In this document: positions 1 to 12,400 of the stretch, piece by piece | Layout of the letters: each line of letters starts with the position of its first letter | Position numbering within the stretch: the first letter of the stretch is position 1 | Assembly: GCA_026874595.1 (NCBI GenBank) | Contig: CM049306.1 | Location: forward strand, 30,619,519-30,683,518 | Direction of reading: 5' to 3' | DNA from: Sipunculus nudus | Lineage: Eukaryota; Annelida; Sipuncula; Golfingiida; Sipunculidae | Length of the DNA stretch: 64,000 nt | The notes under the pieces: model-generated | Told to the model about the DNA's origin: nothing | What the model saw: the letters and a program-made list of their open reading frames with translations, nothing else | Database searches by the model: none | Program-made: the position numbers and the translations under genes

Positions 1-1142
1 AGAATCCAGTTACTAAAACAATAACAACGATGTGAGCGAACAAAGAACCCCTTTCATGCATGCACACGGTAGGGAAAATTGTCACGCTAGATCGTTATTT
101 TATTAACTCTGTAGGCGAGACTTGCTCCTGTATGGTGCCTTCTGCATTGCAATGGATAAACAACTTAAAAAGTGATTGGTTATATATTAATAACAAATAA
201 TATCGCTCAGTCAAATGGAGCGCATACCTCCGCCGAAGCAAAATAAGTCTCCTTTCTGTTCAAACCTTTCTCCAAAATGTGGCCTTCTCTGGCCAATGTC
301 AGTCCTTTCACATTAATTGTTCCTTATAAATCGGTTTAGTTATTTGTTGTATAATATCCAGCTATGACAAACATATAGACCAATCAACACAGAAACACGG
401 ACAAAATAAAACCCACTTGGTGGAGATAAAAAAACTGAATTGGTAGATTTATTCATGCACTTATTCCATTATCTAATCAGTTCGATGTCCACAACATAGA
501 CCTCGATTATAGGTGTATATAAAGTTTCCCGGTTCCATATGATCGTTTTCTGATATTTGCGAACATCAACAGAGAACCGCATTCTCTGTTGATGTTCGCA
601 AAATATCCGAAAACTCGGTTGACACGTTTTCAGTAAGTTAAGGTTATGCAAGAGAAAAGTTTACATTCTAATGAATTATACTTAGTACTGTGGAGTACAC
701 AACACCTTTTAATATTTTAAATTTTGTAAGTACGTGTGGTTATTGTTATAAAATTTAGTTTAAGTTATAAAACCATCACTACACAAATAACATTGCCAAC
801 AATTTGGAGCGAAGATTTTTTACACACTGTACCACCATAGTGCCATCTGATGAGAACAGTTACAACTATCAGCTACTGTATTCAATACTATCGGACCATT
901 TAAGAAATATCAATGAGAATGCACACAATCGAGCGTTTGTGAATATAACAAAGGTTAACTCAGCGCCCCTTGTGACCGGTCCAGGAAATAAACACAACAT
1001 GGTGTCCCTGACGTGAAGATAAACGTGAGACTTCGACCAGATATTGTAAGAAAACACGCGCTGTGCCAAACGACAGTTAATCACGTATGAAGACGTGAAA
1101 AGAAGACGAATTTTCAACTTTTTCTCCACGGTTTCCATTCAC
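1..1142. other. Upstream flank of IPPK
   Basis: No supported coding exon was found here. The only clear structure is the long hairpin at 545-614. The frame of the IPPK start codon stays open upstream from 1143 back to an in-frame TAA near 1048 with no earlier ATG, which supports the ATG at 1143. The promoter and 5' UTR presumably lie here, but no TATA box or initiator could be assigned. Confidence 0.5.
545..614. repeat. Near-perfect 32-bp hairpin (inverted repeat)
   Basis: Left arm 545-576 and right arm 582-613 are reverse complements with only one or two mismatches, around a 5-base spacer. The core arm reads GAACATCAACAGAGAA and then its complement. It lies about 530 bp upstream of the IPPK start codon. 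It could be a miniature foldback element or a cruciform-forming site; the sequence does not decide. Confidence 0.8.
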
Positions 1143-1229
1143 ATGAAGACTGAGATCAGCGGCGTCTGCCTAGAAGAATGTTCTTACCGGTGCGAGGGGA
1201 ATTCCAGTATTGTGGTGTGGGATAGGAAG
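1143..1229 (+). CDS. IPPK: IPPK exon 1 (residues 1-29, start codon)
   Basis: Begins at the first in-frame ATG after an upstream stop. It encodes the family's N-terminal glycine loop, CSYRCEGNSSIVV, matching the W-x-Y-x-x-EGN-x-SLV pattern, although the usual Trp is Ser. It ends AAG before GTTCGT, a weak donor. A stronger GTGAGA donor lies 4 bases further on but would break the phase with exon 2. Confidence 0.8.
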
Positions 1230-4200
1230 GTTCGTGAGACGTCTGAAGAAATACAAAATGAGAGATAGTGATCTGCTTAATTGTAACATTTTTTACCGTT
1301 ATTTGTTTATTATTAAATTTTAAATATGTGTCATATCCTGTGGGGATATCTTTACAAATTATGTAACAAAATATATAATCAGATATATATAGATATTTAT
1401 ATGTTAATTTCGTGAGATCCCAGAAATTTATAAAAGAAAGAAACAAAAAATAAATAAATAAAAATGACCAGTTAGTAGGCACTCAGAAATTACATACCTC
1501 CACCAACTGCCTTGATCTGCTTCAATATACTTTAATATATTTCCTGAAAGGATATTCAGGGGTACAATTTTGTTGATATTTTGGAGATTTGTGTCCGACA
1601 AACTAACATAAAAAAATTAGTAATATTGCCAGGATATGTGACACATCTCCCCCCCCCCCCCACCAAAAAAATAATTTCTTTTTCTTTGGTTCATATGCCA
1701 TCAGTCCAATAAATTTCATTCAAATTTATTTACCATTTTTGAAGAGATTGCTTTGTGGACAGTAGGATATAACTCAAGAAAAAAAGGAGCAAATAAGCTA
1801 GGTCAGCATCCAACATAACCTCAGAATCAAGTGTGTCTATCACCAAATTTTAGCCCCCAGTTATTTTACTGTAACCTGAGCTCCATTGTAGTTTTCCCAT
1901 TAATTAAAAACAAATCTGTATACTTAAGCAAGCAGGCTAAACTTTGGGGTAATTAGGACACAAAGAGTAAATACCCCAATGAAAGTAATACTTTACCTTG
2001 TTTGAATTTTAGGAAAACCAATTTTGATAAGTATCAAATGAAACTTGATTTTATAGATCTGTTATGTTACATGTACAGGGCAACTTGGCCTTAATCACCT
2101 ATTACATAATAATAGTTGCACATTTGAAATTATGCTATAAGAAACTGTAGGAATAATGTATATGTGATATATCAGGATACAAATAAGTCCATTACCATTA
2201 TAAAACAGCCATTATAAAACATGTTTCAGTATGAGCTGAGGAGTGTCTTGGCCCCTTCGTTTCTTTAAATTGCCTATTAACCACTTTTTTCAACTAATTT
2301 TAAGGGTATCGAAAAAATTTTTGTGGCTTAGATCTTCTATTCCTGACCCTTGGGACCTTTTTTAAGATTTTCTCATTGGTCATCTTGGGTTGGACCCATC
2401 CTTTTCCAAATTCTGGATCTGCCACTGATACTTTGGTACCTTGGTAACTTTTCAGTTTCTTTTAACTGGAAGTAGCAGTTGTTGATAATTGTTGGATTTG
2501 GTAACAGTTTGCATCTAAGAGAAATGTTCAAAACTAGTCTAAATGCCTGCATACACAAGCAGCATGTAGAATAAAATGTAAAGGACTCATGGACTCCACT
2601 GATTTTGACACTAGTCTGTTGACTTTGGAAAAGGTTAAATCTCACAATAATTTAAATATCCTTATTGTATTGTTCACTCTTAACATAGCCACAGTTTTTA
2701 GCTCAGCTGACTGTAAGTCATCTGAGCTATAGTCATGGTCCTTTGTCCGTCCGTCCGTCCGTCCATTAACAGGGCACGTTTTAAAACCGTTGGACCTACG
2801 AATCCAAAATTCTGCATACCATTAGATGTCCCCAAAATCTCCTACCATACCGAAAATTGGGTCATTAGAACTTCGTTCCTTCGAGATATTAAGGAAAAAC
2901 CTCCGTTTTCCATAAAAAAGCAATTGTTACACTTCAAGTCTGCCTAATATCAAAACCACTGATCTGTTTTTGATCATATTTAGTATTCATATTCTTCCAT
3001 ATATTTTCTGTGCACATACCAAAAATTAAGTCAGTATTGGGTATTATTTTGAAGTTATAGGCCCAAATATAATGCAATTTTTTTAAATCAGGAAATATAT
3101 TTGCTCACTTAACATGAGAATTGCTGAAGCTGAAGACTTTTTTTCAGGAATATAACTTTATTTAATCAAGATTCAATTGTTTGCCCAAAATTAGATCTGA
3201 ATTTTGCAAATTTTTCAAGTTATTAGCATAAATAAAAAATTAATACCTTAAATTTTGTCCAACTTTGGCAGTGGCATGTTTTTTTCCCTGTAAGCACTGT
3301 TGATTTAATTTTCACAGCATATATACATAAGGATTTAATCTATTCAAATCTAAAATTTCAAAGAAATTGTTTGAAAAGAGTAGCTTTTATTCAAGTTTTC
3401 ATACACCATGTCAAGTGTTGTTTATATCTGGCCCACCTAGTAGTACAGCCTTCACTTGCATTATGTAACCCACACCAGGCAGCTTGCCTTGACCCAGCTT
3501 GGCCACTACTAGCAGGTTTCTCCTCTGCCCTGCACTCAACCCCCCCCCCCACCCCAGCTGGTGCATTAACTAGATGAATGTTATAATGTTCTGTATTTTA
3601 TTTTATTCTTGGACATGCTACATTTTAGATTTTGGATTGTACCACCAGGGTTACAATGATTAAAGTGCACATTTAATTGTGTCCACAAACCACATGCTTT
3701 TTGACAATTCAGATGGTATATGTGGGTCCTTTGTTTATATTCTGGATTCTCAACATCATTGTTTGGCTAAAACTGAATAAATACCAGACATGGTGCAAAT
3801 ACTTTGCAAATGTATATGAATATGAATATGTACTCCATTATAAAATTTCTTGCATAAGAATGGGAATTCAGGTAAAAATGAAAGTATTTGAATACCAGTG
3901 CAAATACTTTCAAAATGTATTCATGAATGCATATATTCTATAATATTAATTTAATAATTAGTTCAGTTATATTTTATTTAAAAAATCATATGATTCTCTT
4001 GTTATTTTTAATAAATATTATATTGGCACAACATTTGTTATTAAATTTTAATAAATAATTAAACTCTTTTATTTTATGTGCTGCTTATAAGTTATATGGC
4101 CAGGTCAAAATCTGTGTGACAATAGCACTCCATTTGTTAATAAAATAAATGAAATCAATCCTCTTCCCTGTCTCCAAAAATACTATCAAAATCATACATA

Positions 4201-7200
4201 AGCTAAACACCAACAACTCATAATAAAGCTCATATTTATTACCACACAAAACCAGCATATGCCTCTTTCCGAAATCATATTTTTTATCATATATAACAGC
4301 TGAGCGCCGTGACCCATGGGTCCCTTGTTAAAAACCTATTTTCATACTTCAGGACTGCCTAATATCAAAACCACTCATCTGTTTTTCCTCATATTTACCA
4401 TAAATATTCCTCTATATAGTTCCTATGTACATGCAAGAAATAAGGTCTGTATTATATAATTTAAAAAAGTTATGGGCTCAAACATAATGCATTTTGTAAA
4501 AAATCAGGAAAGATATTTGATCGCTGAACAAAACATGTTAAAGCTGAGGACTTTTTCCAGTAATATAACTTTAATTAATCAAAATTAAATTGTATACCCA
4601 AAATTAGATCAAAATCTTTTAAATTTTTTAAAATATTAGCAAAAATAAAAAAATTGTACCTTAAATTTTGGCCACGGCTCGTTTTTTTCCTGTATTAAGC
4701 ACTGTGGATTTAATTTTCACAGCAAATGCACATAAGGATTTAATCTGTTAAAATCTGAAATTTGAAAATAAAAGCTGCAAAATTAGGCTAGTTATTGAAT
4801 TTTTTTTGGAGGCTCTTGTTGTATTCCCTTACATTGTCAAGCAGTCCACTTTGGTCACTGTAGGTCATTCAGTGCAACTCTCTATGCTCCCCAGGCCGTT
4901 GGCATAATGTTATGCAATCCCATCACTAGGGCAAGCCCTCTCTCCACTGAGTTGAGCTTGATTAGGCTGTCTACAGTTAATACCATACCACAGGGAGCCT
5001 TTTTCTCTCTTCCCCCCCCCCCACCCCACCCCATGCTGTTGACAGACCTGTACTATGAACTAGATGAATCTTAAAATTAACAATTTTTTCAGCAATGAGC
5101 AGTAACAACAGAGACCCCACCCCCCACCCACCCCTTCAATACACAGGACTAATAAACAAGATGAATCTTATAATTTTAATGTTAAATAAATACTTTTTGA
5201 TGAGACTTGGACAATTTTGATTTTTTTTAAAAGAAAATTTAGGAATTTAATCCTTATATTCAAATGTGATAAAATATTAGGATCTAATGTAAGTGCTAAC
5301 TGACAAGATTTAAGAAGATATAAATACTTTGTAGCCTTTCATTCATATCTCTTAAAGTTGGCGGGGCCTAGGTGTGGATAACACTGTTAACTTAGTATTA
5401 AAATTAGGAATATTGGTCAAACTTTGTTGCATTAATTTTTAACTCATATTGCCATATAATCAACTTTTGAAAACTTAATTACCTTCACACATTATTTGTT
5501 TATGAAATGTTACTTTTATATAACACTTACCGTAGGCCTATTTGTTGCCTTGGTGCATCACTAAATGGTTTAGCTCATGTCCATTATTCTATAATTTACA
5601 GAGTTTCATTTTAGCAGGGCCATTTTCTCATAGCTTTTCTAATGATAATATACATGTAAAACCAAAATAAATAAAAATATTTTGCAATTACTAATATTTT
5701 TCAAAATTCAGCCGAGTGATATGACCCATGGGTTCCTTGTTTTTATATTTTGACCATCAAAATGGTCATGTTGATTGTTAAAAAATCAACCAGTTTCAAT
5801 TTTTTAATGAGTTTTATTTTAGACACTATCATCAGTGGAGGCAAAAAATGCGATGGGGGTATGGTTGACCAATGAAAGGTGCTCAGGAAAGTTTGTTTTC
5901 TTTACAGAGACGAAGGGTGTATCGAATACCAAAGACAACATGCACAAGAAACAACCAAGGCATTCAGGTATATCTATATTGATTTGTATTCTATTTATTT
6001 TGGATTTATTAGTAAAGGTTCATTATCTGGAACAACTAATACTCATTTACCTGAACACATACCACTTACTAAGACTGTGCAGAATAGACCTTACTGATAT
6101 GTTAAATTGTAATCTATAAATATTTAATAAATATTATAATTAAGATAAAGTTTGGATCTTCAGAGTAAGAAGATTTAGAGTTGTCTTACTTTTCATGACA
6201 TTCCAGACATGTTAATATCATCCTACCTTTAGGTGTAGAAGAGAATAATTATTTACCTCATATTTTAGTATATAAATATATAATCACACAAAGGGAAGTG
6301 GACCAAAGTAATATTTTACAAGAAACGTGGGTTTGACCAGGAGCCTAATTAGGGGGCCTCGAATTCATGACAGGATAAAGGACCGATACCATAAAAATCA
6401 AATTCAGTACTGTAATTGAATCACCATTCTTTGTTGTAATATGGTGTGCAGTTACAAACTGCACTGGGGTCAGGTTATTTTGGGCAGTGTAGATTCCATC
6501 AGGTCTTAATTAGACCAGAGTAATAATCATTGTGGCTGATCAGACAGAATCAGCTCGTAATTAGACCTGAGTAATAAGCAATGCTGCTGAGCAAACAATG
6601 TGATCACAGGGATGTCTGGTGGCTTCTAATGATCAAACTTTCAATTGATTATATATGCATCCAGAGGAACCACAATTCTTTCAGTGTCTTTCTTTGTGAT
6701 GTGACTTTGATATGTTCAGGGTTTAACATTATGAAATGACCCATTCAATGACAATATATTATTTGGAAAGTTTACAGAAGACCATCTTACAAGTTTCTAA
6801 TAATAAAACAACATATTATTGTGTTAGACTGGCTATAACCCTGAGCAATCACATCATTTTCATTCATTGGCATTCTGTCATACAAGGAATTATGCTTGCA
6901 CAATAATCCTTTGGCCAATGACAAATTGAAAACTGGACTGTTTGAAACAGGACTACAAGGTTGTAATAAGTGTTCCCTGAGGAAATCATTTAAGAATTTC
7001 GCTCATTTATAAGAAAATTCCACAATGTGTGAATGGGTTTAGAGATTTCACTTATAATGTCCACAGTGGAATCTGGATCAGATCCAAATTGCAATCTAGT
7101 GCAGACTTTGTTAAACTGACCCAGTACAGATTAGAATCACTATCAGGATTGCTATCACTTGTCAAGGTTACACATGGGACATTGCCAGTGACAGTATAAA

Positions 7201-9397
7201 CATGGAGCCAGATGGCCTGATACTCATGTGTATAGTATTATATGATCCTTTACGTGTCAATGTCATTGTCACTAGTTTCAAGGTTAACATTACTGAGGTG
7301 GCCATTTTGTGTTGCACCCTGAAAGTGTGGTTTTCAAAAGATTTTGATGGTTTTGGTGGGGGCTTAAACTTTACAAGGTTGAAGGTACAGTCTTAGATGA
7401 TTTACCACGTGGACAAATGCAGCCTTTTATTACTTGTTATTCATGGCTTAGACATGCCTTAAATTCCATCACTAAATAAATTACCTAAGAAATATTTGTG
7501 TCACTTTCTTAGAAGTCCACAATGAATGTGGAAATTTAAAAGAAAAAAGTATTGTGAGTACGAAGATATTTGAATATTTGTAAACATACAACCCCTCTTA
7601 CACACTCATGGCTTTGCATTTATTATGTCTTATTGTGATTCATAGTCACAGTAGAGCCTACAAAGCCCCCCTGTAGGCTTGTTTATTTTTAAAGGGAACA
7701 AGCGATGTATATATAAATGTGCTAAATATAAATTTTCTGTTCAACAGGTCCCTAACTACCAACACTTCTCTGTTATTAATGAAGTCTAACCATGGCTAGT
7801 GTTAAAAGTTCTTTGCTGAAATATTTCTCACATTTCTTCTTTTTAAATCATACCTTCTGTTATGTACGAGTAGTCTCTGATGGACATGCTTCTGGATTTA
7901 TTCTGTTGTAATAAAAAGTTTGAATTCACTGACATATGTTTTGTTGATCTTTTGAAAATTGGTTCTGACCAGCAAAAATTATTATCATTAATCAACCCAA
8001 ATATGAGTGACCAGTATAATAATGACCAGTAAAACATTTTCACAGATGGAGGATGAAAAAATTGATTATTAATGGTCTACAACATTAATTGTGGGGCCAG
8101 ACTTCATAAAGTACATGGTTAAGTTAAACAATCAGTTTAATAGGATGGCCAGGTTACAAATTCATGTCAAATACTGGTTTACCTTTGGCTTTGCAAGGAT
8201 CACAACATTTTGGTACTCTCTGTCATACTCAGATTTACTTATCAGGAATATTATATATTTTATTTGTTTATTTTGTAGCAGAGGCCATCCCCTTACAGCC
8301 GGGCCATGGAGTGCCTTGAATACACTCACAACATCATGTTGCCTCTTCTTGGGCATTGCTATATTCCAAATCAGGTAAGGCTGTGAGTTGTGACCCAGCA
8401 TACCCCCCCCCCCCCCATACCTACATATACTGATCCTTCCATTAAGTATTATTATGCTCTCTTTATGCAGTGGTAATACACTGCAGTCTATTCTATATCT
8501 CCAGAGCTTCCTTTAGCATGATCTAGCAGGTTTCACCACCAGAAGCTGGCATAGGGCAAAGGATTGTAATCAGAATTGTAATCAGTTTTAAGGCCAGCTG
8601 TTCACCTGCTTTTTCAGTAGAATTTTATGTAATTTCAGACTAACTCAGCAAGCACATTAATGAACTGTTGGTAATTCTTGTTGAGAAATGTGTTTGTAAC
8701 ACTTCTGTAAAGACTGTATGAACTTGTTTATCCATCCAAGGTGTTATTGAATATGGTTCATGTGCCAGTGTTGACAAACAAAAAATGTGTAACCTAAGAT
8801 GGTTGATTGCATATGTGAACATAACATAAAGCTTAAAGGTCAATAGTTGCAAAACACCTTTTGTTAAACTCTTCTGACATTGTTCAATGTGTCTGGATTA
8901 TTTTGGTGGGATGTTTTTATTAGCTCAGCTGACTGTTAGTCAACTGAGATATAGGAATGGCGCTTTGTCAGTAGTCCGGCCGTCCATTAGCAGGGCACAA
9001 ATCGTAACTGCTGGACCTAGAAACTTCTAAGTGAATATCCAGGGAGGTCAATAAAAAAAATCTCCTTGGAAACCTGAAATTAGGTCACTGCGACCTATAT
9101 CCTCTGCTTGAAAGTACCCCCCAGAATAATCAAAAATATAATACAAAACCTCCAATATCTTGATAATTAATGCATGGATTGTCATGAATCTTGCCTTGAA
9201 TATTGACCATGACTAGTTTTGTCAGTTCCTGAAAAGTGGTGGCACCACCTGTATTTTTTGTTATTTTAATGAATATTTTAAAATTTTTTTACTCTAAAAT
9301 GACAACAATCATGTCAGTTTCTCAGCTGTAATTACATCTAGTGTCCCAAAACCTGATGTGTTTATTGATCACAAGTGGATGCCATATAGTTATCACC

Positions 9398-9438
<41 letters not shown>

Positions 9439-12400
9439 CATCCGTCCATCCACACTAATTTGTTTCTAGATGATAACTCCAGGTTGTTTTGACACATGAA
9501 TTTCAAACTTGACTTACATATGGCCCACCACTAAAGCAAGAACCTATATGATTTTGGGGTCATGAGGTCAGAGGTCAAGGTCACAGGACTCACTTTTTTA
9601 AAAAGATTATGGCTGCATTTTAAGCCAAGCTTTTCATCCCAAAATTTCCATTTTGCACATTTAGCTGACTTGCCAGTTTGGGGAGAGCATAAATGAATTT
9701 GGCGTCACATGGTCAAAGGTCAAGGTCACAGGGGCCATCTGTTCACAAATTAGTTTCCAGATGATAACTCCAGTTTAGTTTGACATATTGGTTTCAAACT
9801 TAACTTATATATGACTCACCACTAAAGTAAGAACCGTGTGGATTTAGGGGTCCAACGGGTTAACATAAACATATATCCTTATAGACAAATGCAGCTGAGC
9901 GTTGAGACCCATGGGTCCATAGTTTTATCAAATTTACTGAATCTTTTATTTCTGTGAGTTAAATTAAGCATTTACTGAAAACTCCAATGTACAAAACTTT
10001 TTTATAGAGATTCAAGGAATAATCTTGAAGATGCTATGTTGTGGCAATATGATTATTTAAGTTTAGTTTAAACGTCCGTCTGGCCGTCCGGGCATCTGGC
10101 CGTCCTGTCGTCCATTAGAAGGGCACAAATCGTAACCGCTGAACCTAGAAGCCTGTAACTAAAAACCTAGGAAGGTCCATTAAAAATCTCCTTGGATACC
10201 TGAAATTAGGTCACTGCAACCTATATCCTCCGAGCTATGGAGCTTGTAAGTACCCCCCAGAATAATAAAAAAAAAATGATACAAAACCTCCAATATCTTG
10301 ATAATTATTGCATGGATTGTCATGAATTTTGCCTTGAATATTGACCATGATTAGTTTTGTCAGTTCCAGAAAAGAGGTGGCACCACCTGTATTTTTTCCT
10401 ATTTTTACAAAAATTTTTCTATTTTTTTTACTATAAATGACAACAAACCAATCATATAAACCAACTATGGCCTATATTACCTCTTCCTCGTACACTCTAT
10501 CTCCATTTGATATCATCTTAGATTTTAACCTTCAAGAACAACTTCAGCTGAGCACAGTGACCCATTGGTTCCATGTTTTTATTACAAATTTATAAAACTT
10601 GAAAAAAAAATGAATCTGATAAAAACTGTTAATGGAAAAAGTGGATATGCTAAAAAAATAGGCTTTTATATAAACCTAAATGCATTATTCCCTTGAAAGT
10701 GAAATAAAGGTATGAGTCCATTCTGTCCATTTGCCTTTCCATCTGTAAATTTTTAGCTCAGCTGACTATTAAGTCATCTGAGCTATAGTCGTGGTCCTTT
10801 ATCAGTCGTCCAGCCGGCCGGCCGTTAACAGAGCACGTTTTGAAACCGTTGAACCTATGAATCCAAAAATTTTGCATATAGTTAGATGTCCCCAAAATCT
10901 CCTACCATACCGAAAATTGGGTCACTAGGACTTTGTTCCTTCGAGCAAGGCTGCCTAATTTCAAAACCACTGGTCTGTTTTTGATTATATTTAGTATTCA
11001 TATTCTTCCATACATTTTCTAATAACATACCAAATATTATGTCAGTATATAATGTAATTTTTAAAAAAATCAGGAAATATATTTACTCAACATGAGAATT
11101 GCTGAAGGTGGGGACTTTTTTTCAGGGATATAACTTTATTAAATCAAGATTCAATTGTTAACCCAAAATTAGATCTGAATTTTGCAAATTTAAGTTATTA
11201 GCATAAATAAAAAATCAATACCTTAAATTTTGTCCAACTTTGGCTACAGCACATTTTTCCCCTGTAAGCACTGTTGAGTTAATTTTCACAGCATATATAC
11301 ATAAGGATTTAATCTTTTAAAATCTGAAATTTAAAAGGAATTGATTGAAAAGAGAAGCTTTTGTCTCAGTTTTCATTCACCATGTCAAGTGTTGTTTACA
11401 TCAGGCCCACCTAGTAGTACAGCCTTCACTTGTATTATGTAACCCTCTCCAGGCAGCTTGCCTTGGCTCAGCTTGGCCACTACTAGCAGGCTTCCCCTCT
11501 GCCCTGCACTAACCCCCCCCCCCCCCTCCCTCCCCCAGCTGGTGCATAAAATAGATGAATGTTGTAATTTTCTGTATTTGATTCATTCTTATTCTAGGCT
11601 GTCCTACATTTTGGATTTTGTATTGTACTAGCAAGGGTTACAATGACTAAAGTGCACATTTGTGTCCACAAAGTGGTGTATTGCTATATGAAAGTGTGAA
11701 TGTTCATCAGATAAGTTATTCTTTACTTCAGAAGAGTAAAAACTTCATCAGGTGTGAAATTGACTTTTAATTCCAGTAAAAAATTATAACTGAGATAGTA
11801 ATTAGCACAATGATGTTGTTTGTCCCTCATTCATCTAACAGTGTGTATACTTTATTTGAAAAGATGGTTTTATTTTATCAGATTTACTTAATCTTTTATA
11901 TCCGTGAATAAAATTAAGCATGTACTGAAAGCTCTTATGTACAAATTTTTTTAATAGTGATTCAAGGAATAATCTTGAAGATGCCATGTTGTGGCATTAT
12001 TTTCTTTTTAATTAAGTTTAAACATTTGTGATTTTAAAATAATAAAATATATATGTATGCATAATATGACCCGATATGAGCTACACTCTGGATAAATAAT
12101 GATTGCAACTTAGAATTCTGATATTTTAACTTATATTTTTCAGATTTTTTATTACAAATTTAAATAACTTGTAGATAAAAAAAATGAATCTGACAAAAAC
12201 TGTTAATGGAAAAAGTAGATATGCTAAAAATTTGGCTTAAATATAAACTTAAATGCATTATACCCTTGAAAGTGAAATAAAGGTATTAGTCCATTCTGTC
12301 CACTTGCCTGTCCATCTGTAAATTTTTCCTTTGCATCACAGTATCTCAAAACTTTTACTGTTTTTCTTCATGACAGTCCTGTCAGGGTATTAGTTTTGCA

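Noticed and set aside
804-1482. Open frames on both strands around the IPPK start
   Set aside because: No family resemblance, and they overlap each other on opposite strands. Only the short frame encoding the EGN loop is supported.
2740-2765. A CRISPR-like or telomere-like short repeat
   Set aside because: A simple (GTCC)n tract at the 5' end of a family A element.
5835-6119. A 94-codon open frame overlapping IPPK exon 2
   Set aside because: It reads in a different frame from IPPK and runs into the intron. The splice-consistent frame (VYRIPK) matches the kinase.
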